Assembly (NCBI GenBank): GCA_035356615.1
Contig: DAOQSN010000006.1
Coordinates: forward strand, 62,001-126,000
Reading direction: 5' to 3'
Origin: JAKQDH01 sp029558835
GTDB lineage: Bacteria > Planctomycetota > Phycisphaerae > UBA1845
Length of the DNA stretch: 64,000 nucleotides
Below are positions 33,603 through 42,445 of this stretch, piece by piece. The position numbers and the translations under genes were made by a program. The notes under the pieces are model-generated. The model was not told the origin of the DNA. It worked only from the letters and a program-made list of their open reading frames with translations, and searched no databases. Within the stretch, counting starts at the first letter, position 1. Each line of letters begins with the position of its first letter.

Positions 33603-34322
33603 ATGAGCACAGATCGTTGGTACAGAATAGGACGGGGACTGCTGGCCGTGGGCCTGTGCCTCGCCGGGTGCGGCGGCACGGTCACGTTCTTCAACCCGAG
33701 TTTCATCAACGCCTTCCAGGGTGGTTATTACCCCATCACGCCGGGACCGGAAGCCGCCTTCGTTCTCGTGCGCGTTGTCAACGAGACCGCCGACCCCGCC
33801 GACTTCATCGTGACGATTGAGCGCATGGTCATCGTCGAAGATGGCGACGGCAACCCGCAGTACGACGACGACGGCAACCTGTTGACGACGAAGGAACTGC
33901 AAACCGTGCGGCTGCGCACGTTCCCCGTTGCCCTCGCCAACGACATTGGCGTGTTGTTTCCGTGCGCCGAGTCGCCCGTGATTCGGATCGGCTTGGGCGA
34001 GAACCTCCTGGCCGGCGAGCCGGCGGCGTTCATCTACGAAGACTACAACCCGCAGACGGGCGTGGTCGGCGGCGGCTACGGCGTGGCGGCCGAGGGCCTG
34101 AACACGCTCTCGTATTTCGCCGCGAGCGGCCCCAATTTCGTCTGCGGTGATACCGTCGTCTTCCGGATGTTCACGAGCACGGCCAGCGGTAGCGCTGGGA
34201 ACGTCAAGTTCCAGGCCTTCCTCCAGCCCGGCTCCGAGCAGCCCGGCGTGTTCGCCGGACCCAGTACCTTCGTCAACTACGCCCAGTTCCTGCAGAGCCA
34301 GGTACGTGAGGACAATCCGTAA
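33603..34322 (+). CDS. Lipoprotein of unknown function
   Basis: 239 residues from ATG 33603; an in-frame ATG at 33585 is possible. The signal GRGLLAVGLCLAGC ends in a lipobox. The mature part begins GGTVTFFNPSFINAFQGGYY and is beta-rich (AAFVLVRVVNETADPADFIV, VRLRTFPVALANDIGVLFPC). It has low charge and paired cysteines. The theme resembles the neighbouring 32700 lipoprotein (both describe short exported beta domains), but clear homology cannot be judged by eye. It begins 60 bp after its neighbour. Confidence 0.78.
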   Translation: MSTDRWYRIGRGLLAVGLCLAGCGGTVTFFNPSFINAFQGGYYPITPGPEAAFVLVRVVNETADPADFIVTIERMVIVEDGDGNPQYDDDGNLLTTKELQTVRLRTFPVALANDIGVLFPCAESPVIRIGLGENLLAGEPAAFIYEDYNPQTGVVGGGYGVAAEGLNTLSYFAASGPNFVCGDTVVFRMFTSTASGSAGNVKFQAFLQPGSEQPGVFAGPSTFVNYAQFLQSQVREDNP

Positions 34323-34442
34323 GCGAGCCGCGCCGGCGATTGCGCGGGGTATCCGACGCGCTCGACTGCATAGAGGCGACACCGGTCGGCGTTCCGGCAC
34401 CCACGCTGGATCTGATCCCGACCCGGGTAGGATGGTCAATCC

Positions 34443-34676
34443 ATGAGCAACAGGCAATTCGACTTCACGCCAGGCCGCTGGTCCCGACTGACGACACGCA
34501 CGTTGCGAAGGGCCGCGCGGTGGACGCTGCTTGCCGCGTTGGCCGGGGGGACGCTGGGTATGTCGTGTGCGACCCAGGTGAAGGTCACCGCCCGCAACGG
34601 CGCGGAGCAGTTCCTGTACACCCTGATGCAGGGGGTTGCCCAAGAGCTGGCCGAGCAGATCGCCCCAGGCGACTGA
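34443..34676 (+). CDS. Small lipoprotein, 77 residues
   Basis: A basic N-terminus (RWSRLTTRTLRRAARW), hydrophobic segment TLLAALAGGTLGMSC with a lipobox-like end, and a 32-residue mature part ATQVKVTARNGAEQFLYTLM ... AEQIAPGD. No function is evident. It has the same length and layout as the lipoprotein at 20897-21130 (short Thr/Ala beta start followed by a helical end). Confidence 0.65.
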   Translation: MSNRQFDFTPGRWSRLTTRTLRRAARWTLLAALAGGTLGMSCATQVKVTARNGAEQFLYTLMQGVAQELAEQIAPGD

Positions 34677-34991
34677 CTACCGCCCGGCCTTGGGGCGATA
34701 ACACCCACAGGTGACCCGCCGCTGACCGCCACAGCCTTCTTCGAGTGCATCTCGTATCCAAGGCACCGGCGCGGCTCACGAGCCCCCAGGAAGACGCGGG
34801 GGCTGCCCTTGCCGGGCGGCGTCCAGGGGAGCAAGTCCACGGCTGGATTCGCGTGCTGGCGGGTGCGCGCCGGCTTTCCCGGCGGCCGACGTGTCGAACG
34901 CGGCCTTCGCGATCGGGCTGGTGTGCCGTTTTCGGGCGCATCCTCTTTGTCCGCAATCGAGCCGGGGGCACCGTTCTGCCGATGGTGTAGT
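34677..34991. other. Non-coding spacer before the feo operon
   Basis: About 315 bp with no gene or repeat recognised. The feo regulatory region begins at 34992. Confidence 0.5.
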
Positions 34992-35006
34992 TGAGAACGA
35001 GTCTCA
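34992..35006. promoter_or_regulatory. Fur-like operator 1 upstream of feoA
   Basis: TGAGAACGAGTCTCA, an inverted repeat of TGAGA/TCTCA with a 5-base centre. It resembles the 15-bp TGAGAATnATTCTCA form of the Fur box. It lies 18 bp upstream of the predicted -35 (35025). Confidence 0.55.
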
Positions 35007-35024
35007 GTTTTCGCGGGATTCGGC

Positions 35025-35053
35025 TTGGAGCGCACCTTGCCTGTGGGTATAGT
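35025..35053 (+). promoter_or_regulatory. Sigma-70-type promoter for the feo operon
   Basis: TTGGAG (35025-35030), 17 bp, TATAGT (35048-35053). It gives a leader of about 190 bases to feoA and lies between two Fur-like palindromes. Confidence 0.5.
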
Positions 35054-35220
35054 GTGTGGCGGCCGAACGGATGCTGTGACGCTGGTGGAATGCCTCCCTT
35101 TTCCCCTCCCTTCCTGCTGGGTGGGGCGGCGGCCGAGAGCGGGTTTGACCGTCCGAACCTGGGCATTCGTCATCGGTCAGCAGCGCGAAGACGGTGGGCG
35201 GTGCAGCGTTTCTGCAATGG

Positions 35221-35235
35221 TGAGACTCGGTCTCA
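35221..35235. promoter_or_regulatory. Fur-like operator 2 next to feoA start
   Basis: TGAGACTCGGTCTCA, a perfect 6-3-6 inverted repeat. It lies 15 bases before the feoA ATG and shares TGAGA-N5-TCTCA with operator 1. Confidence 0.55.
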
Positions 35236-35250
35236 GGTAGGTACGTGACC

Positions 35251-35523
35251 ATGGCAATTGGGGAGTGTGAGGTCCAAGCTGGCTCGCGGGGTGTGCCGGC
35301 GTCCTTCATCGACCTGCCTTGCCTTCGCGCGGGCGAAATCGGCACCGTCCTCGAAGTGGACGCTTCGCCGGCCGCTCGCAAACGCCTCGCGGACATGGGT
35401 TTCATCCGCGGCGCCCAACTCGAGATGCTGCGTCCCGGCAGCCCGTGCATTGTGCGTATTGACGGCGCGTGCGTGGGGCTGGGCAACGGACACCAGAAGC
35501 GGATTCGATTAAGGCTCCCCTGA
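35251..35523 (+). CDS. feoA: Ferrous iron transport protein A
   Basis: 90 residues, one SH3-like FeoA domain. It carries IDLPCLRAGEIGTVLEVDAS (about 20-39), RLADMGFIRGAQLEMLRPG (the family's conserved R-L-x-x-MGF-x-x-G motif) and IRLRLP at the end. FeoA is a small cytoplasmic partner of the FeoB permease. The gene lies 76 bp upstream of feoB and directly behind two TGAGA-N5-TCTCA palindromes, so iron-dependent repression by a Fur-type protein is likely. Confidence 0.93.
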   Translation: MAIGECEVQAGSRGVPASFIDLPCLRAGEIGTVLEVDASPAARKRLADMGFIRGAQLEMLRPGSPCIVRIDGACVGLGNGHQKRIRLRLP

Positions 35524-35599
35524 AGCACTTGCCTGTCCCCCGCCGGTCCCCGGTGTCGGCGACCAAAGGCAGGCGTTTCTCCCGTCGATAGCGAGACCC

Positions 35600-37822
35600 A
35601 TGCGTAGCGAGGAGAGGGTTCTAGCATCGCCGCGTGTCAAGTCGGTGGCCGTGGTCGGCAATCCGAACACCGGAAAGACCACGCTGTTCAACGCGCTCAC
35701 CGGGTTCCGGCAGCGGGTAGGGAACTACCCGGGCGTCACCGTGGAAAGCAAGGTCGGCTGGTTGCGGGACGCCGGTGAGACGGGCGCTATCGAAGTCATC
35801 GACCTGCCGGGCACGTACAGCCTCTCCGCACGCTCGGCGGACGAGGCGGTGGTGCTGGATACCCTTCTCGGGCACACCGACGCACTCGAGCGCCCTGATC
35901 TGATCGTCGTCGTGGTGGACGCCAGCCACCCGCGTCGCAATCTGTTCCTGCTGACGCAGATTCTCGAACTTGGGCGCCCGGTCATTGTCGCATTGAACAT
36001 GATGGACGTCGCGCGTGGGCGCGGCATTCACTGGGATGCCGCGGCGCTGGCGCGGCGATTGGGCGTGCCGGTGGTGCCGGTGGTGGCCACGCGGCGCGAG
36101 GGCATCGAGGCGTTGACGAAGACCATCCTTACCGCAGAACACGCCGCCCCGCGTGTGCCGGGGCCGGCTTTGCCACCGGCGGTGGATGCTGAGCTTGCCG
36201 CGTTGGAGGAGTGGAAGGCGGGCGACGCGGAACCGCCGGACACGAGGCCGGTACGAGCGCAGTGGCTGCAAGCGCTGCTGGACCCCGCGGGGTATCACGA
36301 ACAGCGTTTGGCGGTCCGCTGGGGGGCGGACGTGACCCAGCGTCTGGGCGCGGCGCGCGCGCGACTGGAAGCGGCCGGGCACGGCGTTCCCGAGATCGAG
36401 GCGGTGGCCCGGTACGCCTGGATCGAGCAGTTGCTCCGTGACGTCGTGACGTGCCCGCACCGTCCCCGGCGCTCCAAGTCGGAGGGCGCGGACCGCGTGC
36501 TGACCCACCCCGTGGCGGGCTTGCTGATCTTCGCGGGGCTGATGCTGCTCATGTTCCAGTCCCTGTACGAGTGGGCTGCCCCGCTCGCGGATGCAATTGA
36601 TCGGGCGGTGGCGTTGAGCGGCGCGGCCGTGGCGAACTGGGTTCCACCCGGTACGCTGCGCAGCCTGCTGGTCGACGGTGCCCTGGCGGGCGTCGGGGCG
36701 GTGTTGGTTTTTCTTCCGCAGATCATGCTGCTGTTTCTGTTTCTCGGCATTCTGGAGGACTGCGGGTATCTATCCCGAGCGGCCCTGCTGGTGGACCGCT
36801 TCATGAACGTCGCGGGCTTAAGCGGCAAGAGCGTAATCCCGCTGCTGACCTCGTTCGGGTGCGCGGTGCCGGGCATCCTCGCCACGCGCACGATCGAGAA
36901 TGCGCGGGACCGGGTACTGACGATGCTGATTGCGCCACTGATGAGCTGCAGTGCGCGACTGCCGGTGTACGTGCTGTTGGTCGGGGCGTTCGTGCCCGAG
37001 CGTACGTTGCTGGGCGGGTGGCTGCACGTGCAGGCGACGGTGCTGACGGTGATGTACCTGATCGGCGTGATCGTGGCGATTCCGGTGGCGTGGGTGCTGA
37101 AGCGCACGCTGCTGCGCGGGGAGACACTGCCGTTTCTGATGGAGCTGCCGGCGTACCGGTGGCCCACTCCGCGCACGGTCCTGTACCGGGTGTATGAGCA
37201 GGGCAAGGAGTTCTGCCTGCGGGCGGGTACGATCGTTTTCGCCGTGACCGTCGTGATCTGGGCACTGGGGTACTACCCGCGTCCCGCGTCGGTGACCCCA
37301 CTCCCGGCGGCCGGGCAGGACGGTGCTGTTGCCTCCGGCGAGGCGGAACTTGCGGCAGCAGCACGGGCCCCGGCGGCAGGCCCGACTGCGGACGGTACGA
37401 ACCTGGAGGGGAGCTACCTGGGTCGCATGGGGCGGTGGCTGGAGCCGGTGGTGCGGCCGCTGGGCTGGGACTGGCGGATTGCGACGGCCACCATCGCCTC
37501 TCTGCCGGCCCGGGAGCTGGTGGTGGCCACGCTGGGCACCCTGTTTCACATGGGGGGCGGCGACGGTGGCGAGCCAGTGGAACTGAAGGAGCGCTTGCAG
37601 CGGGCCGTCCGTGCGGACGGTCGACCGGTGTTCACGCTGCCGGTGGCGTTGTCGGTGATGGTGTTTTTCTCGCTGTGTTGTCAGTGTGCGGCGACGCTGG
37701 CCGCGATTCAGCGCGAGACGCATTCGTGGCGTTGGCCAGCGCTGACGTTCGGGTACATGACGGCGCTGGCCTACGTGGGCGCGCTGGTGACGTACCAGGT
37801 CGCCTCGCGGTTGATGGCGTAG
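35600..37822 (+). CDS. feoB: Ferrous iron transport protein B
   Basis: 740 residues. N-terminal G domain: G1 VVGNPNTGKTTLFNALTG, the G2 region RVGNYPGVTVE, G3 DLPGTYSLSA, G4 NMMD. The inhibitor-like helical domain follows. The C-terminal membrane part (from about residue 300) holds two Gate-type repeats: VLVFLPQIMLLFLFLGILED, SVIPLLTSFGCAVPGI (first Gate with Cys), and LPVALSVMVFFSLCCQCAAT (second Gate). An Ala/Pro-rich insertion of about 45 residues (PLPAAGQDGAVASGEAELAA...) lies in a loop near residue 570-610. It transports Fe2+ across the inner membrane. Co-transcribed with feoA and the accessory protein. Confidence 0.96.
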   Translation: MRSEERVLASPRVKSVAVVGNPNTGKTTLFNALTGFRQRVGNYPGVTVESKVGWLRDAGETGAIEVIDLPGTYSLSARSADEAVVLDTLLGHTDALERPDLIVVVVDASHPRRNLFLLTQILELGRPVIVALNMMDVARGRGIHWDAAALARRLGVPVVPVVATRREGIEALTKTILTAEHAAPRVPGPALPPAVDAELAALEEWKAGDAEPPDTRPVRAQWLQALLDPAGYHEQRLAVRWGADVTQRLGAARARLEAAGHGVPEIEAVARYAWIEQLLRDVVTCPHRPRRSKSEGADRVLTHPVAGLLIFAGLMLLMFQSLYEWAAPLADAIDRAVALSGAAVANWVPPGTLRSLLVDGALAGVGAVLVFLPQIMLLFLFLGILEDCGYLSRAALLVDRFMNVAGLSGKSVIPLLTSFGCAVPGILATRTIENARDRVLTMLIAPLMSCSARLPVYVLLVGAFVPERTLLGGWLHVQATVLTVMYLIGVIVAIPVAWVLKRTLLRGETLPFLMELPAYRWPTPRTVLYRVYEQGKEFCLRAGTIVFAVTVVIWALGYYPRPASVTPLPAAGQDGAVASGEAELAAAARAPAAGPTADGTNLEGSYLGRMGRWLEPVVRPLGWDWRIATATIASLPARELVVATLGTLFHMGGGDGGEPVELKERLQRAVRADGRPVFTLPVALSVMVFFSLCCQCAATLAAIQRETHSWRWPALTFGYMTALAYVGALVTYQVASRLMA

Positions 37823-37839
37823 GCGCGGAGCAAGCGATC

Positions 37840-38106
37840 GTGCCGATCGGGTGGCAGGACATCCTCGCCTGGGGCGCGGTGGTAGCGGCCGTGGTGTACC
37901 TTGGCCGAGCCGCGTATTGGAGGGTGCGTCGCGGGCCTGCAGTGGGCGGTAGGTGCCACGGCTGCGTCTTCAAGCCGGCGACCGGCTTGGAGGGCTGCAC
38001 GTCACCAACGCCGGCGACGATTCAGACTGCGCCAGGCCGGATTCCCCTGCCCATCCTTGGGAACCATCCACAAGCCCCCGCTCCTTCCAGGGAGGCAGGA
38101 GTCTAG
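37840..38106 (+). CDS. FeoB-associated Cys-rich membrane protein
   Basis: 88 residues; GTG start at 37840, 17 bp after the feoB stop. It has one N-terminal membrane helix (QDILAWGAVVAAVVYLGRAA), a short basic stretch, then three cysteines (RCHGCVFKPATGLEGC) and a Pro-rich tail. One helix followed by a CxxC motif directly after feoB is the layout of the FeoB-associated Cys-rich (FeoC-like) proteins. A role in iron or redox control of the transporter is inferred. The tail is longer than usual. Confidence 0.65.
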   Translation: MPIGWQDILAWGAVVAAVVYLGRAAYWRVRRGPAVGGRCHGCVFKPATGLEGCTSPTPATIQTAPGRIPLPILGNHPQAPAPSREAGV

Positions 38107-38236
38107 CGCGGGTGCCATGCCGTCATCCGCCGCGAGCGGGGGGCGGGCATTCGATCGCTCGCAGAACCATGCTTACCCGCGACTGTGGTCGCGGGAAAGC
38201 ATGGCACCCACGACGATGGGGATGTTGACTACGCAC
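38106..38236 (+). repeat. MITE-like palindromic element, family A copy 6
   Basis: GCGGGTGCCATGCC, CTTACCCGCGACTGTGGTC, GCGGGAAAGCATGGCACCCA. The hairpin GACTGTGGTC core lies within the conserved TTACCCGCGAC arm. The terminal repeats are less conserved. Confidence 0.7.
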
Positions 38237-38270
38237 GTTCCCGCAGGGAAGTGCGGGCCTGCAGCGGCCC

Positions 38271-39680
38271 TCAATGGGCGCCGAGTTCGAGGGCGTCGGG
38301 CAGCAGGCCGTAACGCTTCATCTTCTTGTAGAGAGTCGTGCGGTTGATGCCGAGCTGCTCGGCCGTGAGTTGGCGGTTCCAGCCGTTGGCCTGTAGTGCC
38401 GCTTCCAGAATGCGGCGTTCGGGCTCGGCCAGGGCTTCGCGCAGCGGCTTCGGTTGATAGGGTGGCGGCTCGCCGGTCGGTCGCCCGGGGTTAAAGACGC
38501 GCGGCGGCAGGTCGGCAAGGGTAACGTGAGGGCCCTTGCTCAACACGACGGCCCGCTCGACGGCGTTTTCCAGCTCGCGCACGTTTCCCGGCCAGGAGTA
38601 GCGTTGCAGGGCGGCCAGCGCGTCGGGCTCGAAATCCAGCAGGTGACGTTTCATGCGCTCGCAGAACTGGCGCAGGAAGTGGCGGGCGAGGAGCACGATG
38701 TCGCTGGCCCGGTCCGCCAGCGGGGGCAGGTCGACGGTCACCACGTTGATGCGATAGAAGAGGTCCTCGCGGAAGCGGCCGGCGCGCACTTCGGCCTCAA
38801 GGTCCACGTTGGTGGCGAGGACAAAGCGCAGGTCCACGGTCTCGGTCTTGTTGCTGCCGAGCGGTTCGAACTGTTGAGATTGCAGGACGCGGAGCAGCTT
38901 CACCTGGAGACCCGGGGAGGCGGTGGCGATTTCGTCGAGGAAGATGGTGCCCGGGTGGGCGGCCTTGAACTTGCCCTCCTTGTTGGCGACGGCCCCGGTG
39001 AACGCGCCCCGGACGTGCCCGAACAACTCGCTTTCCAGCAGGGATTCGGGAATCGCGCCGCAGGCCACCTCGACGAAGGGCTTGTCGCGACGGGCGCTGC
39101 GCTGGTGAATGACCTGCGCGACCAGGGATTTGCCGGTGCCGGAAGGCCCCTGCAACAGGACGGTCACGTCCGACTCCGCGACCGTTTCCACCATGTCCAG
39201 CACCTTGCGCAGGCGGTAGTCCTGCCCGACGACCTGCTCGAGTCCAAAGCGTTGGTCAAGGCGTTCGCGCAGACGCCGGTTCTCGCGGACCAGCGTGCGC
39301 TGCTGAAGGGCGCGCTCGATCGTCAGGGAGAGCTCATCGTCATGGATGGGCTTGGTGAGGTAATCATAGGCGCCCATCTTGATGGCCTCGACGGCGCTCT
39401 CGATCGTGCCGTAGCCGGTCATCATGACGACGACGGTTTCCGGCCAGCGTTTACGCAGGATGTGCAGCAACTCGAAGCCGTCGCCGCCGGGCATGTTGAT
39501 GTCGGTAAGGACGAGGTCCGGCACCTGCTGCTGACACGCGGGAAGCGCTTCGTTCAGGTTGGCGGCGACGTCAACCGCATAGCCCTCCAGTTGCAGGAAC
39601 TCGCGCAGCGAATCGAGGATGATGCGATCATCATCGACCAGCAGCACGTGCGCTTTCGGTGTTGTTGCAGCCATACTCAT
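38271..39680 (-). CDS. NtrC-family sigma-54 response regulator
   Basis: 469 residues from ATG 39680; four-base overlap (ATGA) with the kinase stop upstream. REC domain 1-120 with VLLVDDD, DLVLTDINMP (phospho-Asp) and KPIHDDE. AAA+ domain about 140-380: Walker A LQGPSGTGKSLVAQ, sigma-54-contact loop GAFTGA, Walker B IFLDEIA, WPGNVRELEN. C-terminal Fis-type HTH with AAEQLGINRTTLYKKMKRYG-like pattern (TAEQLGINRTTLYKKMK). It activates sigma-54 promoters when phosphorylated by the adjacent kinase. Target genes are unknown, though the window contains a sigma-54-like promoter before iorA. Confidence 0.95.
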   Translation of the reverse strand: MSMAATTPKAHVLLVDDDRIILDSLREFLQLEGYAVDVAANLNEALPACQQQVPDLVLTDINMPGGDGFELLHILRKRWPETVVVMMTGYGTIESAVEAIKMGAYDYLTKPIHDDELSLTIERALQQRTLVRENRRLRERLDQRFGLEQVVGQDYRLRKVLDMVETVAESDVTVLLQGPSGTGKSLVAQVIHQRSARRDKPFVEVACGAIPESLLESELFGHVRGAFTGAVANKEGKFKAAHPGTIFLDEIATASPGLQVKLLRVLQSQQFEPLGSNKTETVDLRFVLATNVDLEAEVRAGRFREDLFYRINVVTVDLPPLADRASDIVLLARHFLRQFCERMKRHLLDFEPDALAALQRYSWPGNVRELENAVERAVVLSKGPHVTLADLPPRVFNPGRPTGEPPPYQPKPLREALAEPERRILEAALQANGWNRQLTAEQLGINRTTLYKKMKRYGLLPDALELGAH

Positions 39681-40876
39681 CCGGTCTCGCAAGGTGCCGT
39701 GGGGGCGCAAGCACGGTCGGCCCGCATCGTCGGCGGCGTGCCCGTGGATGGCGCGTGGGCGCCGGCGGACTGAGTCCGGCTGGGCACCGCCTGACAGGCG
39801 GCCACGGGGATGCGCACGGTGAACACCGCCCCGCCCTGCTCGCCGCCGGCCGCGTCGATGGTTCCCTGCATGCCCGTGATGTAGTCGCGGCAGATGGCCA
39901 ACCCCAGGCCCGTGCCCTGGCCCGGTGGCTTGGTCGTGAAGAACGGCTCAAAGACGCGCTCCGGCGGGTTCGGCAGCCCGACGCCCGTGTCGGCGACGCG
40001 GATGACGACCTGCTCCTGGACGATGCCGGTGGTGACGGTGAGCCGGCCGCCCTGGGGCATGGCGTCGATGGCGTTCTTGATGAGGTTGCAGCAAACCTGG
40101 AGCAGCCGCCCGCCGCGGATTCCCGGCAGGTGCTGCTGTTGGAAGTCGGCGGCCACCACGATGTTCCGCGCCTCGGCCGCGGGGCCGAGGCTGTTGAGCG
40201 CTTGGACTACCACCTCATTGACGGGCAGCACGTCGAACTCGCCCTGGGTGCTGCGGGAGAACTCCAGCAACTCGCCGATGATCTGCACCATGCGCATCAG
40301 GCCGGTGCGGGATTCGTCCAGATACGCGCGCAGCTTAGGCTCCGGAGCATCGCCCACGAGCCGCAACGCGAGGTTGACGTAACGGAGAATACCATCGAGC
40401 GGGTTGTTCAGCTCATGGGCGACCTTGGCGGCGAGCTTGCCCACGGCCGCCAGGCGCTCCGCCACGGCCAGTCGCTGCTCCAGCCCCACCCACTTCGAGC
40501 CGTCCTCGAGGTGGACCACGATGCCGTGAACCGCGCCGCCCTCCCGTGTGCGCCAAGGGGCGCAGTCGAGGATGATGAGTCCCTGTCCCGTGGTTCCGCC
40601 GGGTAGCGCGCAGGCGAACCGGGCCGAGGCCCCGGACGCCAGCAGGCGGGCTATCTCGCTCGGCCAGCCGTCGAAGGGGTCCAGGAAGCGCGCGCCCGCG
40701 AAGATGGTCGGCAGGTCGTCACCGGGCGCCAAGCAGGTGCCGGCCGCGGCGGTCCGATAGCATACGGTGAGGTCCGGCGCCACCAGCAACACCCCGCCGG
40801 GCAGGCTCTCCAGGACTTCGAGAGCCGCATCCGCCGGCAGCGTGCGAGGATTCGTGCTGGTGCCCGCTGCGTCCAT
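39677..40876 (-). CDS. PAS sensor histidine kinase, cytoplasmic
   Basis: 399 residues from ATG 40876 with GGGAGGG about 12 bases upstream. An N-terminal PAS-like domain (about 20-145) follows ADAALEVLESLPGGVLLVAP. HisKA box with phospho-acceptor His in KVAHELNNPLDGILRYV. HATPase N box CCNLIKNAIDAMPQGG, G1 VADTGVGLP, F/G2 FFTTKPPGQGTGLGLAICRDY. No membrane helix is seen, so it is a soluble sensor. It is translationally coupled to the NtrC-type regulator through a four-base overlap. Confidence 0.94.
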   Translation of the reverse strand: MDAAGTSTNPRTLPADAALEVLESLPGGVLLVAPDLTVCYRTAAAGTCLAPGDDLPTIFAGARFLDPFDGWPSEIARLLASGASARFACALPGGTTGQGLIILDCAPWRTREGGAVHGIVVHLEDGSKWVGLEQRLAVAERLAAVGKLAAKVAHELNNPLDGILRYVNLALRLVGDAPEPKLRAYLDESRTGLMRMVQIIGELLEFSRSTQGEFDVLPVNEVVVQALNSLGPAAEARNIVVAADFQQQHLPGIRGGRLLQVCCNLIKNAIDAMPQGGRLTVTTGIVQEQVVIRVADTGVGLPNPPERVFEPFFTTKPPGQGTGLGLAICRDYITGMQGTIDAAGGEQGGAVFTVRIPVAACQAVPSRTQSAGAHAPSTGTPPTMRADRACAPTAPCETG

Positions 40877-41239
40877 GATTGTTTGAGGCCCTCCCGGAAC
40901 TCGGTGCTGCAACCACCCTGGCGGCGTGCCCGCACGGGTGGAACGCCCGTGCCGCCGTTCCGCGCCGCAAGCGCCCGGTTGTTATCGGCCTTTCAGCATG
41001 AAAACGCCGGGCGCGCGGCGCGCTGCTTATACGTCCCCGAAAGGTATCGGCAAGGTTCGCGCACCGTTTGACGTGCAGTGTTGTCGGAAGGCAACATGAA
41101 AGCCGGGGCGGGATGGGCGGCGTATGCGTCCTATAGCTAATGAAAAACGCAGAAGTCAGAATGCAGGAATGGGCCCACTACGGCCCCTGCACGGACGGCG
41201 CCTTTCTGCATTCTTACTTCTGCATTCTGCATGCGGCCG
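40877..41239. other. Spacer with a 17-bp inverted repeat next to apgM
   Basis: 41150-41166 (CAGAAGTCAGAATGCAG) and 41206-41222 (CTGCATTCTTACTTCTG) are inverted copies with one mismatch and a GC-rich loop. The right arm runs on into CTGCATGC. CTTCTGCATTCTGC (41219-41232) recurs inverted at 42633-42646, on the far side of apgM. No gene is seen. Confidence 0.65.
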
Positions 41240-42445
41240 TCAGGCCCCGTACTTCTGTAGACGGCCCGCGTGTGCCAATGCCAGCGGCAGCAGGTAACGT
41301 GCCTCGAACTGGCCGAGCCCGCCGTGCAGGCATTCGCGTTCCCCGAAACCGCTCACCCGATCCGGCCGGCAGGTCTCGGCGGCCAGGAGCACCGGTACCG
41401 GGTGCCAGCTATGACTGCGCAGGCGACACGGGGTGCTGTGATCGCCGGTTACAATCAGCACGGCGGGCTTCAGCGAAAGCAGCGTCGGAATCTGCGCGTC
41501 GAGGTGTTCGAGGTGCTTGACTTTCCCCGGGAAGTTGCCGTCCTCACCGGTGCTGTCGGTGTACTTATAGTGGAGAAAGAAGAAGTCGAACTCATCCCAG
41601 TGTCGCCGGAGGGCGTTGAGCTGGTCCTCCAACTGGAGCGGACGGGCCGGCAGCGTCATGCCGACGAGGCGTGCCAGGCCGCGGTACATCGGATACACGG
41701 CGATGGCGGCCGCGCGCAGGCCGTAGACGTCCCGCATCGTGGGAATGTCCGGTCGCTTGGCGAAACCGCGCAGGGTGAGCATGTTCGCGGGACGATCATG
41801 GCGGAGGATTTCGCGTGCCTGGTGTACGAACTGGGCTGCCAGCTCGGCCGTACGTTGGGCGCCCGCGTGCCGTGCCTTGGGTTCCAGCGGCCGCGCGCCG
41901 ACCCGCTGCGGGTCCGTATCTTCAACCTCGCCCTCCAGACCCGCGGCGCGAAACACGATCACAAAGCGGTAGTCGCGTACGGGTTCGACGAACAACTGCA
42001 CGTCCGGCAGGCGGATGGCACGCAGTTTCTCGACCAGCTTGGCGCAGGTTTCCGTGGGGATGCGCCCCGCGCGGCGGTCCGTGATGAGCCCCTCCCCATC
42101 CACGGTGCAGAAGTTGCCGCGCACCGCAACGTCATCGGGGCCCAAGTCGAAATCGATCCCCAGCGCCTCGAGCACGCCGCGCCCGATGGCGTATTGCAGC
42201 GGGTCGTACCCGAACAGCCCAAGGTGTCCCGGGCCGCTGCCGGGCGTGATGCCGGGCAATACCGGGTACATCAAGCCGCAGGTGTTATGTCGGGCCAACT
42301 CATCCAGATACGGAGTGGCCGCGGCCTCCAGCTCGGTGGGTCCGCCCGGTTCCATGGGCAAGCCGCCCAACCCGTCGGCAACGACCAGCACGATCTTCGC
42401 TTCGTTGTTGACGTTCAACTCCCGCGTGAGCTTGTGCATGTCCAT
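41240..42445 (-). CDS. apgM: 2,3-bisphosphoglycerate-independent phosphoglycerate mutase, archaeal type
   Basis: 401 residues from ATG 42445. It has the alkaline-phosphatase-superfamily metal site VLVVADGLGGLP (Asp), GSGPGHLGLFGYDPLQYAIG (conserved GHLGLFGYDP segment of ApgM), VAVRGNFCTVDGEGLITDRRAGRI, then FFFLHYKYTDSTGEDGNFPG and the C-terminal VLIVTGDHSTPCRLRSHSWHPVPVL with metal-binding Asp/His residues. It interconverts 2- and 3-phosphoglycerate. The gene is flanked by short inverted repeats (41219-41232 and 42633-42646). Confidence 0.93.
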   Translation of the reverse strand: MDMHKLTRELNVNNEAKIVLVVADGLGGLPMEPGGPTELEAAATPYLDELARHNTCGLMYPVLPGITPGSGPGHLGLFGYDPLQYAIGRGVLEALGIDFDLGPDDVAVRGNFCTVDGEGLITDRRAGRIPTETCAKLVEKLRAIRLPDVQLFVEPVRDYRFVIVFRAAGLEGEVEDTDPQRVGARPLEPKARHAGAQRTAELAAQFVHQAREILRHDRPANMLTLRGFAKRPDIPTMRDVYGLRAAAIAVYPMYRGLARLVGMTLPARPLQLEDQLNALRRHWDEFDFFFLHYKYTDSTGEDGNFPGKVKHLEHLDAQIPTLLSLKPAVLIVTGDHSTPCRLRSHSWHPVPVLLAAETCRPDRVSGFGERECLHGGLGQFEARYLLPLALAHAGRLQKYGA

